Assembly (NCBI RefSeq): GCF_010692725.1
Contig: NZ_JAAFZB010000096.1
Coordinates: 1-64,000 of the forward strand
DNA from: Flavihumibacter soli
GTDB taxonomy: Bacteria; Bacteroidota; Bacteroidia; Sphingobacteriales; Sphingobacteriaceae
DNA length: 64,000 bases
Direction of reading: 5' to 3'
In this document: positions 16,848 through 25,174 of the stretch, piece by piece
Layout: every line of letters starts with the position of its first letter
Numbering within the stretch: the stretch's first letter is position 1
The notes under the pieces: generated by a model
Database searches by the model: none
Seen by the model: only the letters and a program-made list of their open reading frames with translations
What the model was told of the DNA's origin: nothing
Made by a program: the position numbers and the translations under genes

Positions 16848-17651
16848 TCAGTTTTTTGCTTTATTAAAATGCCGGTCAATTATCGCTAATACCTCAGCTG
16901 TGATCTGTCCGTTCGTCGCGATCACTTCCCGCTTACTGATCATCTCGTTACCACTGGAAAAATCAAGGATATGCCCTCCGGCCTCCCTTACCAGGACTAT
17001 TCCCGCAGCCACATCATACGAATTGAGATTATACTCAAAATAACCATCAAAACGGCCTGCGGCCACATAAGCCAGGTCAACGGCGGCAGAACCGATGCGG
17101 CGTAGGCCATGACAGCTGCGCATCAGCTCTCTAAAAACCCCGAGATATGGTTCCTGCTTTTCGAAATCATAATATGGGAAGCCCGTGGCCAGTAATGTAT
17201 CTTCAATTTTCTCAGCCGTCGTCACCCGGATCGCTTTGCCGTTCAAGTAGGCCCCTCCGTCCTTCCAGGCGTAAAAGCACTCATCCCGGTTCACTTCATA
17301 AACAACTCCTAAAACCAGTTCTTCCAGGTGCTGCAATGCCACACTAATGGAGAAGGTGGGAATTCCATGAATAAAATTGGTAGTACCATCCAGAGGATCA
17401 ATGATCCAGGTATAATGTTCGCTTTCTCTATTGACCGTTTTTTCTTCGGTAATAAATCCGGCGTCGGGCAATAACTTTTCAAGGCCTTTAACCAGCATGT
17501 TCTCAGCGGTTTTATCCACGTAAGATACCATGTCATTCAGTCCCTTATACTCGATATTAGCGCGATCAAACACAAGGGCTTCCCGGCGAATAAATTCGCC
17601 GACTTCCCGGCTAAGTTCAACGACACCTGTACTGAGAACTGATAAATCCAT
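16848..17651 (-). CDS. suhB: Inositol monophosphatase family protein
   Basis: A 267-residue Mg-dependent phosphatase. Metal ligands are visible: Glu69/Glu70 in FITEEK, Asp85 and Asp88 in IDPLDGTTNFIHG, and a late Asp in NSYDVAAGIVLVREAGG. It may act on inositol phosphates or similar sugar phosphates, or as SuhB does in rRNA transcription; sequence does not decide. It begins 1 base after the lgt stop, so it is co-transcribed with lgt. Confidence 0.9.
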   Translation of the reverse strand: MDLSVLSTGVVELSREVGEFIRREALVFDRANIEYKGLNDMVSYVDKTAENMLVKGLEKLLPDAGFITEEKTVNRESEHYTWIIDPLDGTTNFIHGIPTFSISVALQHLEELVLGVVYEVNRDECFYAWKDGGAYLNGKAIRVTTAEKIEDTLLATGFPYYDFEKQEPYLGVFRELMRSCHGLRRIGSAAVDLAYVAAGRFDGYFEYNLNSYDVAAGIVLVREAGGHILDFSSGNEMISKREVIATNGQITAEVLAIIDRHFNKAKN

Positions 17652-17652
17652 C

Positions 17653-18825
17653 CTAAACCGCTGGTAATACTTCCGGATGCTTACGGGCGTGATTAACTGA
17701 TAAAATAACGCCGATAATTCCGCTCAACACCAGGATAAATGAAATAAGTTCTGCCTGGGTAAAGCTCAGACCCATTACATGATATTTCGAATTCACCCTG
17801 ATAAGCTCGATAAGGAATCTTTCAAGACCATTCAAGATCAGGTAAATTGAGAACATCAATCCCGGGATCTTTATCCTGTGCCGCAAAGACCATAACACGC
17901 CGAACAGCAGCAGGCAAAAAACAACTTCATAAAAAGGTGTCGGGAAAACGGGTACCGGCAGCTGATTGCAATAGTTGCCCACACAACCGGCAATAGGAAC
18001 ACCTTCATTAACCACGTTATGCGGATATTTAAATGCCCATACCCAATCCGGTGCCCAGCTTAACCAGGAAGGTTTCAGAGCGACATTTTCAATTCCCCAG
18101 TCACCGTCGCCAGACATGTGGCAGCCAATGCGCCCGACCGCATAAGCCAGCATCATACCCGGACCGCCGATATCAAGCATATGAACCAGTTTAATGCCGT
18201 ATTTATTGGCATGATATAAAACTGCCGCACCTCCGCAGATCAGCCCGCCGTAAAATGTCAGGCCGCTGAATGATATTAAACCATCAACGGGATCTTTCAT
18301 AAAATCATCCCAGTATTCCAGGTTGTGAAACAGTTTTGCACCAAGAAAGCCCCACAAGGCGGCCCACATAATCAAAGTACCCATTAACTGGTAAGGATGA
18401 ACGGTTTCTTTTACGATCTTCGGATGCGGAAGCTGTTCTTTCTTTTTCTCGGAATAAGACCAGTAAATAAATATTGCAGCAAGTATGATACCTCCGATAA
18501 AAGAGCCTCTACCCGATAATATAAAGGCCTGCGGGTTTGCTACAAACTCACTGTAGTTGAAAAGGCCGCCCAGCAGTTTGAAACCAACAAGAAAGCCGAA
18601 AACACCGTTCAGGGCCATTTCAGACAGTGTAGCCGGCTCACCTACTTTCACATTCCTTGTAAAGGGATGTACAAGGCCCTGCTTTTCTTTGCGTTTGAAT
18701 TCCTGGGAAAAAGCCCAGTATCCCGCCACAAAAGCGAAGGCAACAAAAAATCCGAATGTTTGAATTGGCAGCGGAACATGAATACCGAAGAGGTATTCTA
18801 TGAGGTAGGTTATTGTTGGAAACAT
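17653..18825 (-). CDS. lgt: Prolipoprotein diacylglyceryl transferase Lgt
   Basis: Lgt is the membrane enzyme that adds diacylglycerol to the lipobox cysteine, the first step in making lipoproteins such as those at 6.7-7.5 kb. At 390 residues it is longer than the roughly 290-residue proteobacterial form, with extra loops between helices ([10 protein letters not shown] and a loop with two cysteines in [14 protein letters not shown]). The signature region reads [18 protein letters not shown], where E. coli has GRIGNFINGE; I believe this variant is usual in Bacteroidota. Several membrane segments are evident. It heads the lgt-suhB-haem-binding operon. Confidence 0.92.
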   Translation of the reverse strand: MFPTITYLIEYLFGIHVPLPIQTFGFFVAFAFVAGYWAFSQEFKRKEKQGLVHPFTRNVKVGEPATLSEMALNGVFGFLVGFKLLGGLFNYSEFVANPQAFILSGRGSFIGGIILAAIFIYWSYSEKKKEQLPHPKIVKETVHPYQLMGTLIMWAALWGFLGAKLFHNLEYWDDFMKDPVDGLISFSGLTFYGGLICGGAAVLYHANKYGIKLVHMLDIGGPGMMLAYAVGRIGCHMSGDGDWGIENVALKPSWLSWAPDWVWAFKYPHNVVNEGVPIAGCVGNYCNQLPVPVFPTPFYEVVFCLLLFGVLWSLRHRIKIPGLMFSIYLILNGLERFLIELIRVNSKYHVMGLSFTQAELISFILVLSGIIGVILSVNHARKHPEVLPAV

Positions 18826-18922
18826 GGTCTAAATATACAATAAAGCTTAAAAGATGAAAGCCTGATGTGCAAATGTAGCACCAGGACATCTCTAAACCCT
18901 AAACCTATCACCTTCTAAACCA

Positions 18923-20242
18923 TCAGTGCGACAGCACTTCGCGATACTCCTCAACTTCCATATCCCCGTCGCTTCCCAAAGCAAGAAGCTTAACCGTTTT
19001 AATATCGTTTACCAGTAAAGGATCATAAGGCGTTTTCACCTTTACATAGTTCCTGCTGAAACCGTGCATAAATCCCTCTTTCTGATCGCCTTCGAAAAGC
19101 ACCTCGGCATCTTTTCCAACCTGGCTTTCATAGAACGCCCGCCGTTTCTTTTCAGACAGGATATGCAGCATCTTACTTCTATCGGCACGTTGTGATCCAG
19201 GAACTACACCGGGCATTTCAGCCGCGGGCGTATTTTCGCGTTCGGAATAGGTGAAAACATGCAGGTATGAGATATTCAGTTCATTGAGATAATTATAGGT
19301 ATCCAAAAAGTCCTCCCTGCTTTCACCCGGGAAACCGACGATCACATCGACTCCAATGCAGCAGTCCGGCATGATCTCTTTAATCTTCGATACCCGCTCC
19401 GTATAAAGTTCACGACGATAGCGTCTGCGCATTAGCCCGAGAATTTTGTCGGACCCGGACTGAAGCGGAATGTGAAAATGAGGAACAAAGCGCTTCGAAG
19501 AAGCCACAAATTCGATCACCTCGTTTGTCAGCAGGTTAGGCTCTATTGATGATATCCTGATCCTGTTTATCCCTTCCACTTCATCCAGTGCTTTAACCAG
19601 GTCCAGGAAGCGGTCTTCCCGCTTTCCATCACGAATCCCGAAATCGCCCAGGTTGACCCCCGTGAGAACAATCTCATTAACGCCTGAAGCAGCAATCTCT
19701 TTCGCCTGGCTGATTACATTTTCGATGGTATCACTGCGACTTGAACCTCTCGCGAGCGGGATCGTACAAAACGTGCAGGAATAATCGCAGCCATCCTGAA
19801 CCTTCAGGAATGTGCGGGTACGGTCGCCAATAGAAAATGCGGGAACAAACTCGTTCGTATGCGCAATTTCCTGGTTATATATAAGTGCCTTGGGCTTCTT
19901 TGTGAGGTCAGCAATATGCTCAGTGAGCTGAAACTTCTCCGCAGCTCCCAGGACTATGTCCACGCCCGGTATGTTTGATATTTCTTCAGGCTTTAACTGC
20001 GCATAGCAGCCTACAATAGCAATGTAGGCATTCGGAGAGTGCTTTAGTGCTTCCCGTACCACCCTGCTGCACTTTTTATCAGCGTTCTCAGTAACAGAAC
20101 AGGTGTTTATCACATATACATCGGCACGATCAGTAAAATTAACAGTATCGAAACCCGCCTGGGCAAACTGCCTGCTGATCGTGGACGTTTCTGAATAATT
20201 CAGCTTACATCCCAATGTATAAAATGCGACTCTTTTGCTCAT
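18923..20242 (-). CDS. mtaB: tRNA (t6A37)-C2 methylthiotransferase MtaB
   Basis: A radical-SAM enzyme that makes ms2t6A at position 37 of ANN-decoding tRNAs. The 439 residues have the UPF0004 N-domain (YTLGCKLNYSET, NTCSVTENADKKC, VGCYAQ), whose three cysteines hold the second 4Fe-4S cluster. The radical-SAM CxxxCxxC in CDYSCTFCTIPLARGSSRS follows, then a C-terminal TRAM domain. The motif pattern fits MtaB better than MiaB or RimO. The upstream space is filled by a heptad repeat array. Confidence 0.94.
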   Translation of the reverse strand: MSKRVAFYTLGCKLNYSETSTISRQFAQAGFDTVNFTDRADVYVINTCSVTENADKKCSRVVREALKHSPNAYIAIVGCYAQLKPEEISNIPGVDIVLGAAEKFQLTEHIADLTKKPKALIYNQEIAHTNEFVPAFSIGDRTRTFLKVQDGCDYSCTFCTIPLARGSSRSDTIENVISQAKEIAASGVNEIVLTGVNLGDFGIRDGKREDRFLDLVKALDEVEGINRIRISSIEPNLLTNEVIEFVASSKRFVPHFHIPLQSGSDKILGLMRRRYRRELYTERVSKIKEIMPDCCIGVDVIVGFPGESREDFLDTYNYLNELNISYLHVFTYSERENTPAAEMPGVVPGSQRADRSKMLHILSEKKRRAFYESQVGKDAEVLFEGDQKEGFMHGFSRNYVKVKTPYDPLLVNDIKTVKLLALGSDGDMEVEEYREVLSH

Positions 20243-20273
20243 AGAAGCCGCAAAGATAAGGATATTGAAGAAG

Positions 20274-20448
20274 TTGTAAGTAATAAGTTGTAAGTGGTAA
20301 GTAATAAGTAGTTAGTACTTAGTAGTTAGTAACTAGTAGTGGGTAATTACTAATGACTTCAAACTCATTACTCCCAACTCACTACTCCAAACTCGTAATT
20401 CTTAATTCTTAATTCTTAATTCTTAATTCTTAATTCTTAATTCCCCCC
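20274..20448. repeat. Heptad array: 24 consecutive in-register 7-mers between ubiX and mtaB
   Basis: From 20274 to 20441 the sequence divides without a gap into 24 heptamers, all starting with T. The first 10 end in G (TTGTAAG, TAATAAG, TAGTTAG, TACTTAG types), the next 7 in C (TAATTAC, TCATTAC, TCACTAC types), the last 7 in T (TCGTAAT and six perfect TCTTAAT). It ends at the ubiX stop codon. The left and right thirds are partly complementary, so the transcript could fold. Function unknown. Confidence 0.85.
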
Positions 20449-21011
20449 TACTCCCCCCATCTAAATGACTCATCCTCCAGCCCTGCCAGGTCGATAACCC
20501 GGTTAATGACTGTTTCGGCGACTTCCTCAACCGTTTTGGGTAAGCTATAGAAAGAAGGTGTTGCCGGGCAGACAATGGCGCCTGCTTCGGTGACGGTCTT
20601 CATATTATTTATCTGGATCAGGTTAAGTGGCGTCTCCCGGAGCACCAGGATCAATTTACGACGTTCCTTCAGCATAACGTCGGCTGCCCGGGTTGTCAGG
20701 TCATTCGAGATTCCGCCGGCGATGCGGCCGAGGGTGCCCGCAGAACAGGGACAGATGATCATCGTATCAAATCGGGCCGAACCTGACGCGATCGGCGCCA
20801 TAAAATCTCCTTTGTCGTAGAACGAGAAATTATATTTCTTGTAATCTTCGTTCCCCAATTCGTATTGCCAGACTAACCTGGCGTTATCCGACATGACTAC
20901 CGCTACCTCGGCAACCTGGTTTTGTAATCGCTGGATCTTGTCAAATAATATTCTGGCATAGATCGCCCCGCTTGCACCGGTTACTGCTATTGCAATTTTT
21001 CGCTTGGTCAT
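20448..21011 (-). CDS. ubiX: UbiX-family flavin prenyltransferase
   Basis: The UbiX/Pad1 family makes prenylated FMN, the cofactor of UbiD decarboxylases. The 187 residues show AVTGASGAIYARILFDK (flavin phosphate loop), PIASGSARFDTMIICPCSAGTLGRIAGGISNDLTTRAADVMLKERR and LILVLRETPLNLIQINNM. Length and motifs are complete. No ubiD is in the window. A probable attenuator or small RNA lies upstream. Confidence 0.93.
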   Translation of the reverse strand: MTKRKIAIAVTGASGAIYARILFDKIQRLQNQVAEVAVVMSDNARLVWQYELGNEDYKKYNFSFYDKGDFMAPIASGSARFDTMIICPCSAGTLGRIAGGISNDLTTRAADVMLKERRKLILVLRETPLNLIQINNMKTVTEAGAIVCPATPSFYSLPKTVEEVAETVINRVIDLAGLEDESFRWGE

Positions 21012-21045
21012 GATGGGTAAAGGTGCCGAATTCTGAGCGATAAAA

Positions 21046-21107
21046 AAAGGGTCGAATACAAGTACTCGACCCTACATCTACCTATGAAAAACATGCCCTT
21101 TGGGAGG
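21046..21107 (-). ncRNA. Candidate small RNA or transcription attenuator upstream of ubiX
   Basis: On the minus strand a well-formed promoter (see next entry) is followed by a short hairpin ATGCCCT-CCCAA-AGGGCAT (21092-21110 region). A strong terminator comes next: AGGGTCGA, 10-base loop, TCGACCCT (21073-21048), then T7. No minus-strand gene precedes it, so the transcript would be about 60 nt, or would read through into ubiX 30 bases on. The terminator hairpin is preceded by GTAG, the foot sequence typical of REP elements, so a REP origin is an alternative. Confidence 0.5.
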
Positions 21108-21113
21108 GCATTA

Positions 21114-21144
21114 CAAATATATACAAAAAGCAATTCCATGCAAA
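21114..21144 (-). promoter_or_regulatory. Bacteroidota-type promoter, minus strand, upstream of ubiX
   Basis: Minus strand: TTTG (21144-21141), exactly 19 bases, TATATTTG (21121-21114), a full match to TTTG-N19-TAnnTTTG. Confidence 0.6.
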
Positions 21145-21425
21145 TTTTATAAAGAAAATTTAACTAAGGCTAAAAGATATTTACCCTGCGAAACAGGAAT
21201 TTTGTTATGTTTAAGCTTCTCTGGCACGGTTTTTACCCCAAAAAATATTTTTCCGAACGGCAAATTTTTCATTGTAAACCTCATGAACGAAAATTTTTAA
21301 ACCCGATTCTCTGCATGTTCCGCCGCTTTGAAACCGTTCCAACCTATTTTAACGATATCAGGCTGAGGCAGTGTTAGATAGAAATATTTTTATGCCGATG
21401 TTTGTACTCACCAAAGCCTTGAAAG
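21145..21425. other. Noncoding AT-rich spacer
   Basis: Together with the candidate RNA this makes a 414-base gene-free stretch. I see a small CCTG/CAGG hairpin near 21184-21197 and nothing else convincing. A TGGCACGG followed by TTTTAC near 21221 weakly resembles a sigma-54 site but lacks the -12 GC. No clear promoter for the HAD gene is visible. Confidence 0.4.
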
Positions 21426-22046
21426 ATGCTCAACCTGATAATCGACCTTGATAATACCATCTATCCTGTAAAATCGATCGGAGATACATTATTTGCTCCC
21501 CTGTTTGACCTGCTTAACTTTCCTGAATACAAGCTGAGCCCTGATACGATTGAAGAGGCTAAAGTTCAGATCATGCGTATCCCGTTCCAGAAAGTAGCAG
21601 CGGAATTTAATTTTCCACCGGAACTGACCAATGATGCGATGAAACTGCTGAGAAGTATGACGTATGTGCAGCCGATGACCTATTTTCCCGGGTATGAATT
21701 GATCCGGGAACTGCATACGCTGAAATTCCTGCTCACCACCGGCTTCGAGGCACTCCAGGAGAGTAAGATTTACTCACTAGGGATCGAACACGATTTCACA
21801 GAGATCTTTATCGTCGATCCTGATAAAAGCAGAATAACGAAGAAGGACGTCATGGAAAACATCATGGAAAAATACGACCTGATACCGGAAAGCCTGCTTG
21901 TCGTTGGTGATGATCCCGAATCGGAAATAAAAGCTGCGAAGGAATTAGGGATCCGGTCATTCCTGCTTGACCCGGACAATGCGTATGCTGATGCAGGGGC
22001 AGATTATAGAGGTCGCAGTTTGAAAGATGTCTTAGATTATGTGTAG
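21426..22046 (+). CDS. HAD-superfamily hydrolase (phosphatase)
   Basis: A 206-residue HAD enzyme. Motif I is IIDLDNTIYP (nucleophile Asp near residue 7), motif II LLTTGFE, motif III a Lys in KSRITKKDV, motif IV VVGDDPESEIKAAKELGI. The small helical cap resembles those of pyrimidine 5'-nucleotidase and phosphoglycolate-phosphatase-like members, so a small phosphometabolite is likely; the substrate is unknown. Its stop abuts the convergent gene. Confidence 0.85.
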   Translation: MLNLIIDLDNTIYPVKSIGDTLFAPLFDLLNFPEYKLSPDTIEEAKVQIMRIPFQKVAAEFNFPPELTNDAMKLLRSMTYVQPMTYFPGYELIRELHTLKFLLTTGFEALQESKIYSLGIEHDFTEIFIVDPDKSRITKKDVMENIMEKYDLIPESLLVVGDDPESEIKAAKELGIRSFLLDPDNAYADAGADYRGRSLKDVLDYV

Positions 22047-22250
22047 TTATTGAGGCTCCAGTAGGTCCTTCAACTGAATCAACCTATCCTGGAATGCCAC
22101 CAATGCCTTCACATGTCCATGAGACTTTATGATATCAAAATGGCTTTGAACGAATTTCGGTACGTTGGTGATTTTCACCGCAACATCCAATTGAATTTCC
22201 TGTGGTAGTTCACAAGTTGCAAAGAATTGTTCCAGTTCTGTAATGGTCAT
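22047..22250 (-). CDS. Small conserved protein (DUF6965-like)
   Basis: This 67-residue protein, MTITELEQFF...LPQEIQLDVAVKITNVPKFVQSHFDIIKSHG, has the look of the small DUF6965 proteins of Bacteroidota: a helix, a KITNV(P)KFV core and a C-terminal DRLIQLKDLL helix. No function is known. It is the first of the AT-rich islet genes and directly abuts the HAD stop codon. Confidence 0.65.
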   Translation of the reverse strand: MTITELEQFFATCELPQEIQLDVAVKITNVPKFVQSHFDIIKSHGHVKALVAFQDRLIQLKDLLEPQ

Positions 22251-22299
22251 TGGGTAAAGGTAGAAAGTATATGGAGATGCCTATTGCCTTTGTACTTAA

Positions 22300-22810
22300 T
22301 TAAAATCGCACTGAACCGAAATCATAGTTAAAAATCTTATGCTCTTTATATGCATTTCCGGTGAATGTTGCACCGAGCGTGAACCTAAGCTGGGCGTCTA
22401 TTTCTGCAAGGTCTGCCAAGGTAATCAACGTATTTTTCTTTACAGCATAAGTTATATCGGATAGTTTGCCTGACCGCTCAAATATTAAATCAACGTGGAC
22501 GTAATCTTCATTTTGCTGAAGTTTTTCCTTTTTGCCCTGCAATACCTTCTGTATGATTGCTTTGGCAGCTGGCATATCAAAATGTATATCTTCACGTTTA
22601 TATTCCAGGGCATTTGGCTTTTCGGGATTTGGCCCCCCTAAGGCATATCTGTTTTTTTAAGTTATAAATTACTATCAAATCATTTTCCGGTCCTGAATTC
22701 GAAATTTTAAATTGTTCGCTTTTGGATATTCCCTGAGGATATTTGTTCTGTGCATAACAGCTGGCACTGATGAGCACGCAGACAATGGATATGATAACTT
22801 GGTTTTTCAT
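22300..22810 (-). pseudogene. Secreted hypothetical protein, split by a frameshift in an A7 run
   Basis: The first part (ATG at 22810) reads MKNQVIISIVCVLISASCYAQ, a signal peptide, then continues to YNLKK. At the minus-strand run TTAAAAAAACAG (near 22655) the frame goes out of phase. Removing one A joins it to NRYALGGPNPEKPNALEYKRED and on through the frame ending at 22300 (KIFNYDFGSVRF), giving a plausible protein of about 170 residues. This is a recent mutation, a homopolymer sequencing error, or slippage-controlled expression. Family not recognised. Confidence 0.6.
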
Positions 22811-22988
22811 TAGTGTAATTATAGTCATTATTGCAATGAGCTTCAGAGTGATTCAAACTACCAGACCAGGTTAGATAGGCGTTTCCACACCCTGAGAATC
22901 CAACAAAAGTCTTTGCGCTCACAAAGAAATCAACGACTTTTGCATAGTTAAGATCAGGGGGGTACATGAAAACCTGCAGCCCTGGTGC

Positions 22989-23837
22989 CTACAGCCCACG
23001 TGTATAGTCCACTCTTTTTGCTATCCCGGAAGGAATATCAATCCAAACACCATCTTTATATTGTTCTGACTCATCTGGCTTTAATCTCCAAACCAATCTG
23101 AATTCTTTTTGATTTTTGTCTCGTGTCGATTTCAAAAAATGATTTCGATTGGGACCGTCTGTATACTGACAATCACCGGTTAAACAGTCCCGACCCAACG
23201 TTTCGCAAATTAATTTTGTTAAGTCGTGAATCTTCATAATCTGAACACAAGTCTCCTTTTTCTTTCCATCGGTTGTCAAACTGTCCGCAACTTCCTGTGA
23301 AAGCTCCGTTGCCATACACAGCACAAGAGCCTCTTCAAAACGTTGATTAAAATCAATTTGGTAAGTTTTACCACCTATTTCAAATATATTACCATTCCCA
23401 ATTATTTGAGTGTATCTATCAAGATCTATGAAGTATTCAAGGACTTCGCTTGGTCCACCCGTAATTAACTTTTGTCTTAGCTCATCTGGAGTCAACTTTC
23501 CGTCTCTTTCGTCACTCCAATATTTTACATTTAAATAAATGGGAATACTCCCTCCATTTACCCAACTTTCAGCCCATTCTTCCTTTTCTAAATAAACATA
23601 AAGCTTCACAAAATGGTTAAAGATTATCTCCCCTAGCCTGGTTAAAAGCTCGTTTCTGTTTGAACTAACTGGTAAATGTGTGTCTGGATGAATTTCATTG
23701 CATTCAAAAAAATGTATACGCCTCATGCAAACAAGTTCTCCATTGGGAAATTCTAGCTGGAATATAAAATTGTAGCTATCAATCGAGTGGATCAAATATG
23801 TTATACCCTCAAATTCTATTTCAAACGATTCTTCCAT
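22989..23837 (-). CDS. Hypothetical protein
   Basis: A 282-residue protein with no signal peptide or membrane segment. It is rich in acidic and aromatic residues; cysteines occur at ETCVQIM, LICETLGRDCLTGDCQY. The N-terminal 90 residues (FEIEFEGITYLIHSID...) and a later stretch (FEIGGKTYQIDFNQRFEEAL) look like two related beta-rich openings, possibly a duplicated domain. Base composition is AT-richer than the flanking genes, consistent with acquired DNA. I do not recognise the family; an immunity-type or toxin-associated role is a possibility without evidence. Confidence 0.6.
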   Translation of the reverse strand: MEESFEIEFEGITYLIHSIDSYNFIFQLEFPNGELVCMRRIHFFECNEIHPDTHLPVSSNRNELLTRLGEIIFNHFVKLYVYLEKEEWAESWVNGGSIPIYLNVKYWSDERDGKLTPDELRQKLITGGPSEVLEYFIDLDRYTQIIGNGNIFEIGGKTYQIDFNQRFEEALVLCMATELSQEVADSLTTDGKKKETCVQIMKIHDLTKLICETLGRDCLTGDCQYTDGPNRNHFLKSTRDKNQKEFRLVWRLKPDESEQYKDGVWIDIPSGIAKRVDYTRGL

Positions 23838-23943
23838 TGGTACTAACTTAGTAAACTTTTGTTCAAGTTAAGATCAAGGTTATTATACGAGTTTAATCAG
23901 TTTAGCTCCAGTATTATTTAGCTTTCCGTGAGGTTATAAAATA

Positions 23944-23977
23944 AAAAAAGCCCTTCTCATTTCCATGAGAAGGGCTT
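23944..23977 (-). terminator. Terminator of tRNA-His
   Basis: AAGCCCTTCTCAT and ATGAGAAGGGCTT with a 4-base loop; on the minus strand it is followed by a T-run, just past the tRNA 3' end. Confidence 0.85.
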
Positions 23978-23984
23978 CATACTG

Positions 23985-24059
23985 GGTGGATGATGGGGCT
24001 CGAACCCACGACCCTCGGTACCACAAACCGATGCTCTAACCAACTGAGCTACAACCACC
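23985..24059 (-). tRNA. tRNA-His (anticodon GTG)
   Basis: Cloverleaf read on the minus strand: acceptor GTGGTTG with CATCCAC (one T-T mismatch), D arm AGCTCAGTTGGTTAGAGCA, anticodon stem TCGGT/ACCGA with loop TTGTGGT (anticodon GTG), five-base variable loop, T arm GTGGG-TTCGAGC-CCCAT. The extra G at -1 opposite C73 is the histidine identity element. CCA is not encoded. Confidence 0.95.
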
Positions 24060-24073
24060 GTTTGTTGTGTCTG

Positions 24074-24104
24074 CAAAAGTAACCAATTTGACAATTTCTA
24101 CAAA
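24074..24104 (-). promoter_or_regulatory. Bacteroidota-type promoter of tRNA-His
   Basis: Minus strand: TTTG (24104-24101), 19 bases, TACTTTTG (24081-24074), a full consensus match. The tRNA begins 15 bases later. Confidence 0.7.
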
Positions 24105-24296
24105 TTTATTTCACCGGAATACCCGAAAACTGTCAATTCTCGCGTATTCATCCCATTTTTATCCTGTTATTCAGGTGATTAGTTTAACGCTCTCGTCGTA
24201 AAAACTGTCGAGGCTTTGTCGGAGAGGCTTTTTTTGTCGGGATGATTGTCCAACAAAGCACAAATTGACTAATATTGCGCTCTCACCAGCAATTAC

Positions 24297-24761
24297 ATGA
24301 TCGAACTATTTACGGATGGCGCCTCGAGCGGAAACCCCGGCCCGGGAGGCTTCGGAACTATCTTACGCGCAGGCAACCATTATAAGGAGATCTCAGAGGG
24401 TTTCAGACTCACAACCAATAACCGGATGGAACTGCTGGCCGTCATCGTGGGCCTTGAAGCCCTGAAAAACCCCGGACAGGACGTCATGATCTTTTCCGAC
24501 TCCAAATATGTGATTGATTCGGTCGAGAAGAAATGGGTATTTGGCTGGCTCAAAAAAGGATTCGCCGGGAAAAAGAATAAGGATCTCTGGTTACGGTTCC
24601 TATCGGTCTACAAACTGCATAACGTAAAATTCACCTGGGTGAAAGGCCACGCAGGTCATCCTGAAAATGAACGCTGCGACGTACTGGCTGTTCAAGCCTC
24701 GAAGCAGAGAGAGCTGAAAATCGACACGGTATTTGAAATGGAAAACAGCACCGCCCGCTAA
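24297..24761 (+). CDS. rnhA: Ribonuclease HI
   Basis: RNase HI cleaves RNA in RNA-DNA hybrids. The 154 residues hold all four metal-binding acids: Asp7 in LFTDGASSGNPGPGG, Glu45 in NNRMELLAV, Asp68 in FSDSKYVIDS and Asp128 in NERCDVLA, with the catalytic His in KGHAGHPENE (about residue 118). The basic KKGFAGKKNKD substrate-handle loop is present, in short form. Confidence 0.96.
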   Translation: MIELFTDGASSGNPGPGGFGTILRAGNHYKEISEGFRLTTNNRMELLAVIVGLEALKNPGQDVMIFSDSKYVIDSVEKKWVFGWLKKGFAGKKNKDLWLRFLSVYKLHNVKFTWVKGHAGHPENERCDVLAVQASKQRELKIDTVFEMENSTAR

Positions 24762-24845
24762 TATTTCCCTCGTAAAAATTTTCATTTCGACGGAACTTTT
24801 TAAAAAAGTCCACCGTAAAATGCCTTATATCAGGAGAACACTATC

Positions 24846-25103
24846 ATGGATAATAAAGGACTTTTAGAGCTTATTTTAACGAAAGAAGGCGCGAACGAAG
24901 CTTTCCAGGAGTTGTCTACTCAATTCAATATAAACGATTCCACTCACCTCCGGCAGAACTGGACGGCAGTCGAAGATCTTCTTCTAAATTTCCGGTTCAA
25001 AAGGTACAGCATCAGTCAGGATTTCCTGCTTTCAGAAACGGTTGTTCAGCCATTCAAATCAGAAGATGAGGTCAGGGAATTGAAAAAATACCTCTTTAAC
25101 TAA
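24846..25103 (+). CDS. Small conserved hypothetical protein
   Basis: This 85-residue protein, MDNKGLLELILTKEGANEAFQELSTQF..., has no signal or membrane segment and appears all-helical. CAGGAGAAC lies just before its ATG, one of the clearer Shine-Dalgarno-like sequences in the window. It follows rnhA by 84 bases and ends at a terminator shared with the convergent methyltransferase. Function unknown. Confidence 0.7.
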   Translation: MDNKGLLELILTKEGANEAFQELSTQFNINDSTHLRQNWTAVEDLLLNFRFKRYSISQDFLLSETVVQPFKSEDEVRELKKYLFN

Positions 25104-25125
25104 GCAAGACATCAGCATAAAAAGC

Positions 25126-25165
25126 AAAAGAGAGAAGACATGACGTTTTCTCTCTTTTTCTTTTT
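25126..25165. terminator. Bidirectional terminator
   Basis: AAAAGAGAGAA and TTCTCTCTTTT form an 11-bp stem with a further T-run; it lies between convergent genes. Confidence 0.75.
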
Positions 25166-25174
25166 TAAGGGTCT

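Noticed and set aside
20396-20444. TAATTCT run as a CRISPR-like array
   Set aside because: Repeats are 7 bp without spacers; it is the end of the heptad array.
21221-21238. Sigma-54-like sequence TGGCACGG with TTTTAC
   Set aside because: The -12 GC dinucleotide is missing and no enhancer-binding regulator is nearby.
21100-21300. 66-codon plus-strand frame upstream of the HAD gene
   Set aside because: It begins inside a hairpin region and has a low-complexity Lys/Phe/Leu composition without motifs.
22707-22967. Minus-strand frame of 86 codons overlapping the split secreted gene
   Set aside because: Its second half is a shifted reading of the signal-peptide region. The first half looks like protein in places but has no homology I recognise and no start context.
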